Source: Streptomyces catenulae
Lineage (GTDB): Bacteria; Actinomycetota; Actinomycetes; Streptomycetales; Streptomycetaceae
Assembly (NCBI RefSeq): GCF_000718015.1
Contig: NZ_JODY01000001.1
Span: forward strand, 248,001-312,000
Direction: 5' to 3'
Length of the DNA: 64,000 bases
Position numbers and translations under genes: made by a program. The first letter of the stretch is position 1. The number at the start of each line of letters is the position of its first letter. Below the pieces are notes generated by a model. The model had not been told where the DNA came from, did not search any database, and worked only from the letters and a program-made list of their open reading frames with translations. This document shows positions 1 through 8,883 of the stretch, piece after piece.

Positions 1-39
1 TGCGGTGGAGGCCGAAGGCCCACTCCGGCCCGGGCCCTC

Positions 40-1458
40 TCACTCGCCCTTCAGATGCCGCATCAGGCGCTCGAAGTCCTGCCAGCCCGACAGGTCCGAC
101 GGGTCTCCCGGCAACGGGTAGTACATCGCGGGGCGGGTCTTCGGGCCGAGGGGGAGGGGAGGCTCGGACAGCGGGGTGCGCCGGGCGCGGTCGTCCGGCA
201 TCTGGCGGACCTCCTCCGCGCCCAGGACGAAGGCGAAGGGGACCCCAGGGCCTTCGAAGCGGGGCGGCACCGCCAGATCGCGGCGGGCCTTGCGCAGCTG
301 GACGAGCATCGACTGGAGGCGGTGGCGGGTGGCCAGCAGCTCCGCCGCCCGGGGCACGGCGTCCACCGGCGGCTCTTCGTCGGGCCCGTAGCCGAACATC
401 AGCGTGACGTCTTCCTCCACGCCCGCCGTCGTCCGGCTGATACGCACCGTGGCGAGGCCCGGCCGTTCCGGGCTGCCGACCACCACGCACCATGTCGGCT
501 CAGGGGCCCGTTCGCGGGCCAGGTCGCTGATCTGCCGCGGTGACCAGGGGAGATTGGCAGGTTCCGCGGTTCCCCACCCGGCCGGGGGTGCGCCGGTCAG
601 TTCACGCCACACCGGCTCCAGGGCGCCGCCGAGGACCAGGCGGTCGTCCGCGGGGTGGACGGTGCGGAAGGTCACGGCCAGTTGACGCTCGCCACTGTCC
701 ACCACGTCCTGGTAGGAGGCGGCCACCGGGGTGTGCGGGTCGTCAGCGGTGGCCTCGGGCGATGCGACGGGGGCGAACATGCCGTCCTGCCAGTGCAGTA
801 CGGCCCCGGTCAGCCCGTCGTAGTAGCCGTCGCGTTCGTCGCGTACGACCCAGCGGGAGGGCCAGGTGCTGAGGCTCTCGCGGACGGCCGGGGAGAGCGT
901 GGTGCCCGGCGGGGTGACGATCTGGAGGCCCAGCTCCGCGGTGGTGGCGGCGCGGTACGCATCGGAGAGCCAGGCGGTCATGGCGGCCACGGGGCGGTCC
1001 TGGATGACCACGGCGACCTTGTCGGTGAGGACGTCGACGGTGGGCTGCCCGGCGGCGGACGCGGGCGCCACTCGCGTGCCCTCGGTGTTCACCACGGCCA
1101 GGGAGCGCGCGGCCTCCGGCGGCCAGGCGGAGCCGTCGGCCAGTGCCGCCAATCGCGCCGCGAAGGTGCCCGCGAGGAGTTCGGCGTGTTCGACGCCGGT
1201 GGTGGCGCGGGCCTCCGTCCACCAGTACGGAACCGGCGGCGGTGTGGCGCCGAGCAGCCGCTCCGCCTCGCCCGCGACCTGGACGAGCAGCGGGGCCTCG
1301 ACGGAGACGAGGGGGCGGCCCTCGCCGTCGCAGAGTCGCAGCACGGCGCCTTCACCGGTGGTGTCCACGAGCGTGTCGGGGCCTGCGGAGAGCAGTCCGG
1401 AGAGCACGGCCCCCGGGGTGGGCATGGTCCGGGTGAGGGCGATGACGTCCTTGGTCAT
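40..1458 (-). CDS. DUF6177-like protein of the T7SS locus
   Basis: A 472-residue soluble protein with no signal peptide or membrane segment that I can see. I recognise it only as resembling the DUF6177 proteins that accompany EccC in Streptomyces T7SS loci; no catalytic motif is apparent. It lies 85 bases downstream of eccC on the same strand and is the last gene of the locus inside the window, so a role as a cytosolic accessory or substrate-handling factor is inferred from context alone. The ATG start has only a weak purine-rich stretch before it. Function is unknown, and membership of the T7SS operon is the best-supported statement. Confidence 0.7.
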   Translation of the reverse strand: MTKDVIALTRTMPTPGAVLSGLLSAGPDTLVDTTGEGAVLRLCDGEGRPLVSVEAPLLVQVAGEAERLLGATPPPVPYWWTEARATTGVEHAELLAGTFAARLAALADGSAWPPEAARSLAVVNTEGTRVAPASAAGQPTVDVLTDKVAVVIQDRPVAAMTAWLSDAYRAATTAELGLQIVTPPGTTLSPAVRESLSTWPSRWVVRDERDGYYDGLTGAVLHWQDGMFAPVASPEATADDPHTPVAASYQDVVDSGERQLAVTFRTVHPADDRLVLGGALEPVWRELTGAPPAGWGTAEPANLPWSPRQISDLARERAPEPTWCVVVGSPERPGLATVRISRTTAGVEEDVTLMFGYGPDEEPPVDAVPRAAELLATRHRLQSMLVQLRKARRDLAVPPRFEGPGVPFAFVLGAEEVRQMPDDRARRTPLSEPPLPLGPKTRPAMYYPLPGDPSDLSGWQDFERLMRHLKGE

Positions 1459-1543
1459 GGGGTCGTCCGGTCCTTCGTCGTTCGTGGCATGGGTGCCGTG
1501 TGTCTCGTGGCCCGTGCGCTTGCGCGGGCTGGTCCCCGTTGAC

Positions 1544-4500
1544 TCACGCCGGGGAATGGACGGTCTGGATGAGGCGGTTGGCGTGGCCCCGGCGGATGAG
1601 GACGCCGCGGCCGGTCGGTTGCGGGGAGGCGTACACGCCGGAGAACAGCTGGCCCTCGCCGCGGTCGCCCGACATGACGAGGGCGGCGGAGCCCGACTCG
1701 CGCAGCCCCTGGACCACGGGTTCGTAGAGGCCGCGGGAGGCGCCTGCGACGCGGCGGGTGAGGACGAAGTGGAGGCCGATGTCCACCGCGGAGGGGAGGT
1801 AGGGCAGGAACGGGGCGAGCGGTTCCTGGCCTGCGGTGGTGAGGACGTCGTAGTCGTCGACGAGTACCACGATCCGTGGGCCGCCGCCCCAGCTGCCGGG
1901 CTCCAGGTCCTGCGGGTGTGTGGTGCCGTCGGGCACCCGTTTGCTCAGGACGTCGGCGATGCCGTGGGCGAGGCCCGCGCAGAGACCGGCGTTGTACGCG
2001 TAGCCGCCGTTGAACTCCTCGGGGACCACGCCGCGCAGGGAGCGCCTGGGGTCCATCACGGCGAAGACCAACTCGTCCTCGCCGTACCGCTCGATCAGGC
2101 CACCGGCGACGGCCTTCAACAGGTTCGTCTTGCCGCATTCGCTGTCGCCCAGGACCAGGAGGTGCTGGTCGTGGTGGAAGAGGTCGAGCAGAACGGGCCG
2201 GAGCGCGGTCTGATCGAGACCGATCGGCACACACCGGGGCTCGGCGACCGGACCCGGCAGGAGGTCGGGCTGAAGGACGTGCGGCAGCATCCGGACCGGT
2301 GGGGCGACCTCGCCGCTCCAGGTGGCCCGGATCGTCCGGGCCGTGCGCTCCAGGACGGTGCCCACATCGGCGGCGTCGGTGAGCGAGTCGGTGCGGGGGA
2401 GCGCGACCTGTGCGAAGAGTTTCCCGTCCGTGAGCACGCGGCCGGGCTCGTCCGGCGAGAGGGTCTGGGCGAGCTTGTGGTCGATGCTGGACTCGCTCGG
2501 GTCGTTCAGCCGCAGCTCGACGCGGGTGCCGAAGTTCGACTGGACGGCGATGCGCGCGTCGTTCCAGCGGAGCATGCCCGCCACCACGTGGACGCCGTAG
2601 CCGCCACCGCGCTTGAGGATGTCGGCGACCTCGTCGTCCAGCTCCTCGAAGTCGTCCCGCAGCGCGCCGAAGCCGTCGATGACGAGCACGATCTCGGCGG
2701 AGGCCAGCTGGGGCAGCCGACCCGCCGCGTGCAGGTCGCGCAGCTGGGAGACGGAGTCGATGCCGTGCTCGCGGAAGACGCCCTCCCGCGCCGCGAGCAT
2801 GGCCCGGACCTCTTCGACGGTGCGGGCGATACGTTCCCGGTCGGCGCGGCCCGCGACGCCGCCCACGTGCGGAAGCCCGGCCAGCGCCGCCAGGCCGCCG
2901 CCGACCAGGTCGAGACCGTAGACGCTGACCTCCTGCGGGGTGTGGGTCAGCGCCAGCGAGAGGACGAGGGTGCGCAGCAGCGTGGTCTTGCCGGACTGCG
3001 GACCGCCGATGACCGCGGCATGGCCGCCCGCCACCGTCAGGTCCAGGTACCACTGCCCCTGCCACTGCCTGGCCGGGTCGTCGAGGACCCCGAGCGGTAT
3101 CTCCAGCGGACCGCGGCGCCGCGAGAGCTGCATCCCGCGCGCTCCGGCGACAGTATCCAGGGCGATGGCGTCGGGCAGCGGCGGCAGCCAGATCCGCCGT
3201 ACCGGGCCCGCGGCGTTCTCCAACTGCTCCACCATGACGCCCAGCTCGGTCGGCCCCGTCTCACGGCGCCGCACCGTCGGCCCCTGGGCGTCCGCAACCT
3301 CTTCGGAGGACACGGTGTTGTAGGTGTCGTAGGGGAGGGCGAGCGGTGCGGTCTCCTCTTCGTCCTCGCGCTGTACGGGGCCTCGGTAGGCGCCCGAGAC
3401 ATAGCCGGCCTTGAAGCGGTCGTAGTGGCTGGTGTCGACCTTGAGGTAGCCGAAGCCGGGCAGCGGTGGCAGATGGAAGGCGTCGGTGGTGTCCAGGACC
3501 GTACGGGACTCGTCGGCGGAGAAGGTGCGCAGCCCGAGCCGGTAGGAGAGGTAGGTGTCCAGGCCCTTGAGCTTGCCGCCCTCGATGCGCTGGCTGGAGA
3601 GCAGCAGATGCACGCCGATGGAGCGGCCGATGCGGCCTATGGAGAGGAACAGATCGATGAAGTCCGGCTTGGCGGTGAGGAGTTCGCCGAACTCGTCGAT
3701 GACGACGAAGAGGTGCGGCAGCGGCTCCAGATCAGGCCGTCCGTCGGCGCGCAGCGCGGCGTAATGGCCGATGTCGGCGATGTTGCCCGCGTCCTTGAGG
3801 ACCTGCTGGCGGCGCTTGACCTCGCCCGCGAGCGAGGCGTGGACGCGTTCGACCAGTCCTGCCTGGTTCTCCAGGTTGGTGATCACGCCCGCCACGTGCG
3901 GCAGGTTCGCGAACGGCGCGAAGGTCGCGCCGCCCTTGTAATCGACCAGGACCAGGGCGAGATCCTCCGGCGGGTGGGTGGCCACCAGGGCGAGGACGAG
4001 AGTGCGCAGCAGTTCGGACTTGCCCGATCCGGTGGCGCCGACACAGAGGCCGTGCGGCCCCATGCCCAGCTCGGAGGACTCCTTCAGGTCCAGCAGCACC
4101 GGCTCGTGGGAGTCGTTGACGCCGATGGGCACCCGGAGGAAGGCGCGCTCGCCGCGCGGCGCCCACAGCTGCGCCAGATCCAGGTGCGCCATGTCGTCGA
4201 TGCCGAGCAGCCCCGCGAAGTCGACGGGCCCGGTCAGGGGAGCGTCGACGCGGGACTCGGCGGACAACCGCAGCGGCGCCAGCATCCGGGCCAGCCCCTC
4301 GGCGAAGGAGACGCCGACCTCGTCCGCGGTGCCGTGCGCGACGACCGGCTCCTGGGCGCGCAGGTCCTCGACGACCACCTCGCCGCCGTCGACGGTGATC
4401 CGGACGCTGACCTGCCCCGGCTCCTGCACCCGCTGTTCGAGCAGGTGCAGCACGGTGACGCCCATCTCCCGCAGACCGACCGCCTCGTCGGGGCGCGGCA

Positions 4501-5503
4501 GATCGACGGCGTCCTCGCCGTGTCCGTCGGCGACGACGAGCAGCCGGGACACCATGGACAACGCATCGTTGCCGGACAGTCCGCGGCGCACCTCGGCCGC
4601 GTAGGACGCGCGGCGCCGCAGTTCGGGACCGAGCCGCCGGGCGAGCTGAGGTGTGGAGGGCGCTGTCCGGCGGGCGGCGATGGGGCCGTCGAACTGCTCG
4701 TCGTCGAGCAGATGCGGCAGCCACTTCGCCCACTCCCAGTCGGCGAGCCGGTCGCCCGGCACGGCCAGCGCCAGCGCCACATCGTCCGGTGAGTGCAGCG
4801 CCGCGGCCTGGACGAGCAGAGCACGCGCGATGCGCAGACAGTCCTCGCGGGGCCCGATGACGCTGATGTTGCCGACCCGGTCGAGCGGGACGGTGAGGGG
4901 GAGTTCGGTGCCGGTGCGGAAGCGGGTGATCAGCGCCGACGCCTCGTTGAGCATGAAACGGTCGGGCGGGGTGAGGACCGACGAGTCCTGCTGCGCGATC
5001 CTCAGGTCCTGGACCGGCATCTCGCCCGCGCCGACGCGCACGTGCAGGAAGTCGGCGTCGCGGCGGCGGCGCTCCCACAGACGCGCCGGATCGCGTACGA
5101 GGTCGTAGAGGGCGGGCGGCGGCGGGTTGAGAACATCGGCGCGCTCGCCCCGTCGGCGCTCCTCGGCGGAGAGCTCGTCGCGCAGTTCCTCAAGATAGGA
5201 GAGGTACGCCTCGCGCTGGGTGCGGCGGGTGCGCTGGGCCTTGCCGCGCTGCGAGAAGACCAGCGTGAGGGAGCCGATGACGGTGACGACGAGGATGATC
5301 GCGCCGAGCGCGGCGAACTGACTGTTGCGTACGACCGTCATCATCACCACGGAGGACATGACACCGGCGACGGGCAGCAGCGACATCGCGATATTGCCCG
5401 CCTTCCCCTCCGGAAGGTTCGGCGGTGCCTCGATGATGCGCGCTTCGGGGACGGCCGGGGGCCTGACGGTCCGGGCCGGGCGGTGGATCAGTCGGGTACT
5501 CAT
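1544..5503 (-). CDS. eccC: EccC, T7SS motor ATPase (fused EccCa-EccCb)
   Basis: Membrane-anchored FtsK/SpoIIIE-type ATPase that recognises WXG100 substrates and powers T7 secretion. The 1319-residue length matches single-chain EccCab. Two hydrophobic segments lie at about residues 38-57 and 63-84. Three P-loop domains follow: Walker A GATGSGKS near residue 489 with Walker B ending IDEFGE near 602; GGPQSGKT near 833 with VIDGFG near 941; and GDSECGKT near 1119 with a VLVDDYD strand further on. Domain 1 keeps the canonical DE pair. Domains 2 and 3 have DG and DD at the equivalent place, consistent with the family pattern in which the distal domains are regulatory or weak ATPases. It sits between the EspI-like ATPase gene and the DUF6177-like gene. 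Confidence 0.95.
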   Translation of the reverse strand: MSTRLIHRPARTVRPPAVPEARIIEAPPNLPEGKAGNIAMSLLPVAGVMSSVVMMTVVRNSQFAALGAIILVVTVIGSLTLVFSQRGKAQRTRRTQREAYLSYLEELRDELSAEERRRGERADVLNPPPPALYDLVRDPARLWERRRRDADFLHVRVGAGEMPVQDLRIAQQDSSVLTPPDRFMLNEASALITRFRTGTELPLTVPLDRVGNISVIGPREDCLRIARALLVQAAALHSPDDVALALAVPGDRLADWEWAKWLPHLLDDEQFDGPIAARRTAPSTPQLARRLGPELRRRASYAAEVRRGLSGNDALSMVSRLLVVADGHGEDAVDLPRPDEAVGLREMGVTVLHLLEQRVQEPGQVSVRITVDGGEVVVEDLRAQEPVVAHGTADEVGVSFAEGLARMLAPLRLSAESRVDAPLTGPVDFAGLLGIDDMAHLDLAQLWAPRGERAFLRVPIGVNDSHEPVLLDLKESSELGMGPHGLCVGATGSGKSELLRTLVLALVATHPPEDLALVLVDYKGGATFAPFANLPHVAGVITNLENQAGLVERVHASLAGEVKRRQQVLKDAGNIADIGHYAALRADGRPDLEPLPHLFVVIDEFGELLTAKPDFIDLFLSIGRIGRSIGVHLLLSSQRIEGGKLKGLDTYLSYRLGLRTFSADESRTVLDTTDAFHLPPLPGFGYLKVDTSHYDRFKAGYVSGAYRGPVQREDEEETAPLALPYDTYNTVSSEEVADAQGPTVRRRETGPTELGVMVEQLENAAGPVRRIWLPPLPDAIALDTVAGARGMQLSRRRGPLEIPLGVLDDPARQWQGQWYLDLTVAGGHAAVIGGPQSGKTTLLRTLVLSLALTHTPQEVSVYGLDLVGGGLAALAGLPHVGGVAGRADRERIARTVEEVRAMLAAREGVFREHGIDSVSQLRDLHAAGRLPQLASAEIVLVIDGFGALRDDFEELDDEVADILKRGGGYGVHVVAGMLRWNDARIAVQSNFGTRVELRLNDPSESSIDHKLAQTLSPDEPGRVLTDGKLFAQVALPRTDSLTDAADVGTVLERTARTIRATWSGEVAPPVRMLPHVLQPDLLPGPVAEPRCVPIGLDQTALRPVLLDLFHHDQHLLVLGDSECGKTNLLKAVAGGLIERYGEDELVFAVMDPRRSLRGVVPEEFNGGYAYNAGLCAGLAHGIADVLSKRVPDGTTHPQDLEPGSWGGGPRIVVLVDDYDVLTTAGQEPLAPFLPYLPSAVDIGLHFVLTRRVAGASRGLYEPVVQGLRESGSAALVMSGDRGEGQLFSGVYASPQPTGRGVLIRRGHANRLIQTVHSPA

Positions 5504-5559
5504 CGGGGTCCGTCAATCACAGTCGTCGTCCGTTGTTCACGGTCGGGCTCGGCATCTGG

Positions 5560-6771
5560 TCAGTGACGCTGCTGGGAGAGGCGGAAGGCGTCCGCGGCGA
5601 TGCGCGTGGCCGCCTGCCTGGTCGAGTGGGCGAGCAGTGCGGTCCGGATCGGCCCGCCCGCTGCCAGATGCCGGTCGAACGGCAGGACCTGGACGCTCAC
5701 CCCGGTGGCCTTGAGCCGCTCGGCGGCCTCGTCGACGTCGATCCGTGAGCGCGGCATCAATTCGGTGAGTACGACGACGGTGCCAGCGATCACGTGTGGC
5801 GGCAGCCCTTGCAACCACTGGAGCACCGCGTATGTGCTGGTGAGGCCCTCCGGCGTGGCCGGAGCGGTCAGCACGCGGCCGTGGGCGGCGGCGAGCGCGA
5901 CCCGGGCCACCTCGGCGGGCAGCGTCTCGCAGTCGACGACCATCACACCGAAGTAGCGCCGCAGCGCCACCACGGCCCGCTCGTACGCCCGGCTGTCCAG
6001 CATCGCGCCGATCTGCCCCTGGCTCGCCGGCAGCAGCCAGGCGTTGTCGGGGAGCTGGACGAGATAGCCGGTGACGTCGAGCAGCGACATGTCCGGCTTG
6101 ACGATGTCCGCGATCTCGCTCGTGGTCCAGCGCCGCGTCCGGGCGCCGAGCCGCAACGGCAGCGTGCCCAGCGCGGGATCGGCCTCCAGGACGAGAACCG
6201 GATCCTGCCGGTAGTGCGCGAACGTGGTGCCCAGCAACGAGGAGACGGTCGACTTGCCCGAGCCGCCCCGGATGGACGTCACGGCGATCTGCCGACCGGT
6301 CGTCACCGGCTGCTGAAGCACCCCGGCGGTCTGCGTGACCGCGGCGACCTCGCGTGCGGCCGACGAGGACAGCATGTGGCGCAGAGCGCGTGCGGCCCGC
6401 GCAGCAAAAGGCTCGCCGTGCTGCGGCTTGTGGCGTACGGCGTCGGCCAGCGCCTCGTCCACCACGGGGCGGGAGCCGGACGCACCGGAAGGCTGAGGAG
6501 CCGACGGGTATGCCGCGGGTGCGTGCTGCTCCTGCTTCCGAAGGTCGGCCTGCTGCGGCCGGACGCCCTGGTGCCCCGCCTGCTGCTCCTGCCCCGGCTG
6601 CGGTTGGTCGGCCTGCCCGTACTGCTCCTGGACCTGGGCGCGTGGTGCGGACGGGCCCGGAACGGACGAGGACACCTGGTGTGCCCCTCCGCCGGGGCCC
6701 CGCGCGCCCTGCGGGGCGCCGCCCCTCACCTCGCGCAGCACCTCACCCTGCCAGCTGTCGCCGCTCGGCAT
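5560..6771 (-). CDS. EspI-like MinD/ParA-family ATPase of the T7SS
   Basis: 403 residues. The first roughly 100 are Pro/Gln/Gly-rich and probably disordered. They are followed by a deviant Walker A motif RGGSGKST at about residues 168-175 and a MinD-like ATPase core with the LVLEADP strand near 190-200. Proteins of this layout (Pro-rich N-terminus plus MinD-like domain) occur in ESX loci, for example mycobacterial EspI, where they are thought to modulate secretion in response to ATP. It lies between eccD (49 bases upstream) and eccC (56 bases downstream), so co-transcription is likely. The ATG is preceded by a GAAGG stretch at a suitable distance. The ATPase assignment is firm; the regulatory role is inferred from the family. 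Confidence 0.85.
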   Translation of the reverse strand: MPSGDSWQGEVLREVRGGAPQGARGPGGGAHQVSSSVPGPSAPRAQVQEQYGQADQPQPGQEQQAGHQGVRPQQADLRKQEQHAPAAYPSAPQPSGASGSRPVVDEALADAVRHKPQHGEPFAARAARALRHMLSSSAAREVAAVTQTAGVLQQPVTTGRQIAVTSIRGGSGKSTVSSLLGTTFAHYRQDPVLVLEADPALGTLPLRLGARTRRWTTSEIADIVKPDMSLLDVTGYLVQLPDNAWLLPASQGQIGAMLDSRAYERAVVALRRYFGVMVVDCETLPAEVARVALAAAHGRVLTAPATPEGLTSTYAVLQWLQGLPPHVIAGTVVVLTELMPRSRIDVDEAAERLKATGVSVQVLPFDRHLAAGGPIRTALLAHSTRQAATRIAADAFRLSQQRH

Positions 6772-6820
6772 GCCTGACCTTCACCCCACCCTGCTCCGCC
6801 CGGAGCGCCTGCACATCGAC

Positions 6821-8176
6821 TCAGAACTGGTTGAGCAGCTGCCCGTAGACCCCGAACACCCCGAAGGCGAGCGGGAAGAGCCCCACCATGCCCACGGACT
6901 CGACCAGATCGGCCACGCGCCGCAGCCGCACCTGCACATGCTCGGGAACCTGCACCGCCAACGCCACCAGCGGCACCACCGCAGCCACACCGAGCACGGC
7001 GAACGGCCCGATACCTCCCGCGTGCGCCATCCACACCGTCACCAGGCGGACGACGAGACACGACGCGGCGACCAGAAGCGCCACGACCTCGGGGACCAAG
7101 GGGAAGGCCCGCGCCCTGGACACCAGCACCACGGCGACGAGCGACGCCAGCACCGCGGTCCACACGGTCGGCTTCCCGGCCAGCGTGAGCAACCAACCGG
7201 CGGCGGCCGCCGAGACCGCGGTGACGACCGTCGACAGGACAAGACCCCGGTGCGTCGCCGCAAGAGCGGTCCCCACCTGGTGCCGACTGACCGAGACCCC
7301 ACCCGAGCGGCGGTCGTCGAGCGCGGTCAGCCCCGACGCCATCAGGGCGAGCCGTGGCAGCACGCCCAGCAACACCAGCGAGAAGACGGCCATGACCGCG
7401 CCGAGCCGGGCCGGATCGCTCTGGACCGCGGCAACCGCCTCCCACACTACGGCGAGTACGGCCGTCGTCACGGCGCCGACGAGCCCGCCCTTGCCGAGTG
7501 GCGAGAAGTGGCCGAGACACCCGAGCGCCACCACCAGCACCCCCGCGACGGCGGCGAGCCGTGCCGCGCCCGACCAGGCGTACGCGTCGGCAGCCGTCCA
7601 CGCGGTGAGGACACCGAGCCCGCCGGAGGCGAGGAGCAGCGCGGTCGTCAGACCCCGGTTCCCCTGCCCGACCCTGGTGACGAGCAGACCGGCCGCCAGG
7701 AGCACCAGCGCGAGCGCCGAGCAAGGGCCGACGAGCGCGTCGAGCGCGAACTCGTGCCGGGCGAGCAGCGCGGCGATCACCGTGAAGGCGACCGTGGCCA
7801 CCCCCGCGGCCGCCCGGCGCGCGGCAGGACGCCAGCGCCAGGCCCGCAGATCGAGATCGTCAGCCACCTGATCCGTGACGTCATGCACCACGGGCGCCGG
7901 GGGCGCAGAGTGCGTCCGGACGAGCCGGAGTACCGCACCATCGACGATCCCGGCCGATGCCAGCGTGCTGTCGTGCGGGAGAACGGAGCCGTCAGACGTG
8001 ATCAACTGCCGCGACATCGGCTCCGCCGCGGGGCGGTCACCCAGCAGTCGCAGGATATCGGGGAGCAATTGCCCGATGGGCGTATCGGAAAGCAGGACGA
8101 TGTCAGCCCGGCGTCGCTCGCCGACCAAGGTCACTCGGCTCAATTGCGCCTGGGAAGTCGTTGCTCTGCTCACCAC
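6821..8176 (-). CDS. eccD: EccD, T7SS integral membrane channel component
   Basis: 451 residues. The N-terminal ~90 residues form a ubiquitin-like (YukD-type) domain ending with the VDGAVLRLVR strand. From about residue 120 the sequence is a run of roughly ten or eleven hydrophobic helices. This is the architecture of EccD, the core polytopic channel subunit of T7SS. The start is ambiguous because two GTG codons are adjacent (8176 and 8173). There is no Shine-Dalgarno in front of them, but a TAGGTT hexamer ends 7 bases upstream, so a leaderless internal transcript is possible. It is followed at 49 bases by the EspI-like gene. EccB, EccE and MycP are not in this window and may lie beyond its left edge or elsewhere. 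Confidence 0.9.
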   Translation of the reverse strand: MVSRATTSQAQLSRVTLVGERRRADIVLLSDTPIGQLLPDILRLLGDRPAAEPMSRQLITSDGSVLPHDSTLASAGIVDGAVLRLVRTHSAPPAPVVHDVTDQVADDLDLRAWRWRPAARRAAAGVATVAFTVIAALLARHEFALDALVGPCSALALVLLAAGLLVTRVGQGNRGLTTALLLASGGLGVLTAWTAADAYAWSGAARLAAVAGVLVVALGCLGHFSPLGKGGLVGAVTTAVLAVVWEAVAAVQSDPARLGAVMAVFSLVLLGVLPRLALMASGLTALDDRRSGGVSVSRHQVGTALAATHRGLVLSTVVTAVSAAAAGWLLTLAGKPTVWTAVLASLVAVVLVSRARAFPLVPEVVALLVAASCLVVRLVTVWMAHAGGIGPFAVLGVAAVVPLVALAVQVPEHVQVRLRRVADLVESVGMVGLFPLAFGVFGVYGQLLNQF

Positions 8177-8293
8177 TTACGGGAACCTATCATCGCGGTG
8201 TTGACGAACTCCGGGGCCGAGGGAGCAGCCTGTTCTTCAGGTCTCCGCCCGGCATCGCGAGATCTTGAATCTGGTCGCTTCTTCCGGTCGCTT

Positions 8294-8605
8294 CTAGGGA
8301 TTCGCCGACTTCGTCGGCTGCTCGTACTGCTGCATCTGACGCTGCTGCTTTTCCTGCTCGGCCTTCTGGTTAGCCAGGGTGTGCTGGAGGAAGGACCACC
8401 CGACGCACCCCGCGCACAGGACGGCGGTGATGGCGATCCCCGCGAACACCTTCCCGAGCCGCTCATCCGCCGTGCGGCGCCCCCGCTGTGCACCGAACAA
8501 CAGGGCATCCCGCATCCTGCGCCGGCGTACCGCCACCGACTCCAGCAACTGACTGTCGTAATCCCGCGCCATTTCCTCGCCCGCCGCTCCCCTCGCCTGC
8601 CGCAT
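8294..8605 (-). CDS. Small single-pass membrane protein of the T7SS locus
   Basis: Up to 103 residues, with one clear membrane helix (about residues 55-76) flanked by an Arg-rich N-terminal segment and a Gln/Lys-rich, coiled-coil-like C-terminal tail. By the positive-inside rule the N-terminus should be cytosolic. An alternative ATG at 8572 would remove 11 residues. I do not recognise the family. It lies 117 bases upstream of eccD on the same strand, so it could be an accessory of the secretion machine, but nothing in the sequence shows a specific activity. Confidence 0.6.
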   Translation of the reverse strand: MRQARGAAGEEMARDYDSQLLESVAVRRRRMRDALLFGAQRGRRTADERLGKVFAGIAITAVLCAGCVGWSFLQHTLANQKAEQEKQQRQMQQYEQPTKSANP

Positions 8606-8883
8606 TCACGGGGCCGATGTCCCGGCCTTCGGCGGCCATCCGCGCGCCGCCGATCCGGGGCCCCGCATCATGGTGCACTCCGCGTCTGCCGCCGCACCAC
8701 CCAGGCCCACCAGCCGCCTCCCAGGGCGCGGCTGCCCACGACAGGCGGTCGCGCTCTGCGCCGGAGGTGTGCTGCGGGCTCGGTGCAGTGGCGGGCGCTT
8801 CCGCCGTCAGGACGGGCGCTCCCGCCACCAGGGAGAAATGTCGGGCACCGAGGTGCTCTCCCCCCCCCCGTGCCCCTGTCAGG

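Noticed and set aside
866..4792. A 1308-codon open frame on the plus strand opposite eccC
   Set aside because: It mirrors the eccC coding frame; its product is a His/Val/Arg-rich string with no motif. It is typical of antisense frames in very GC-rich DNA.
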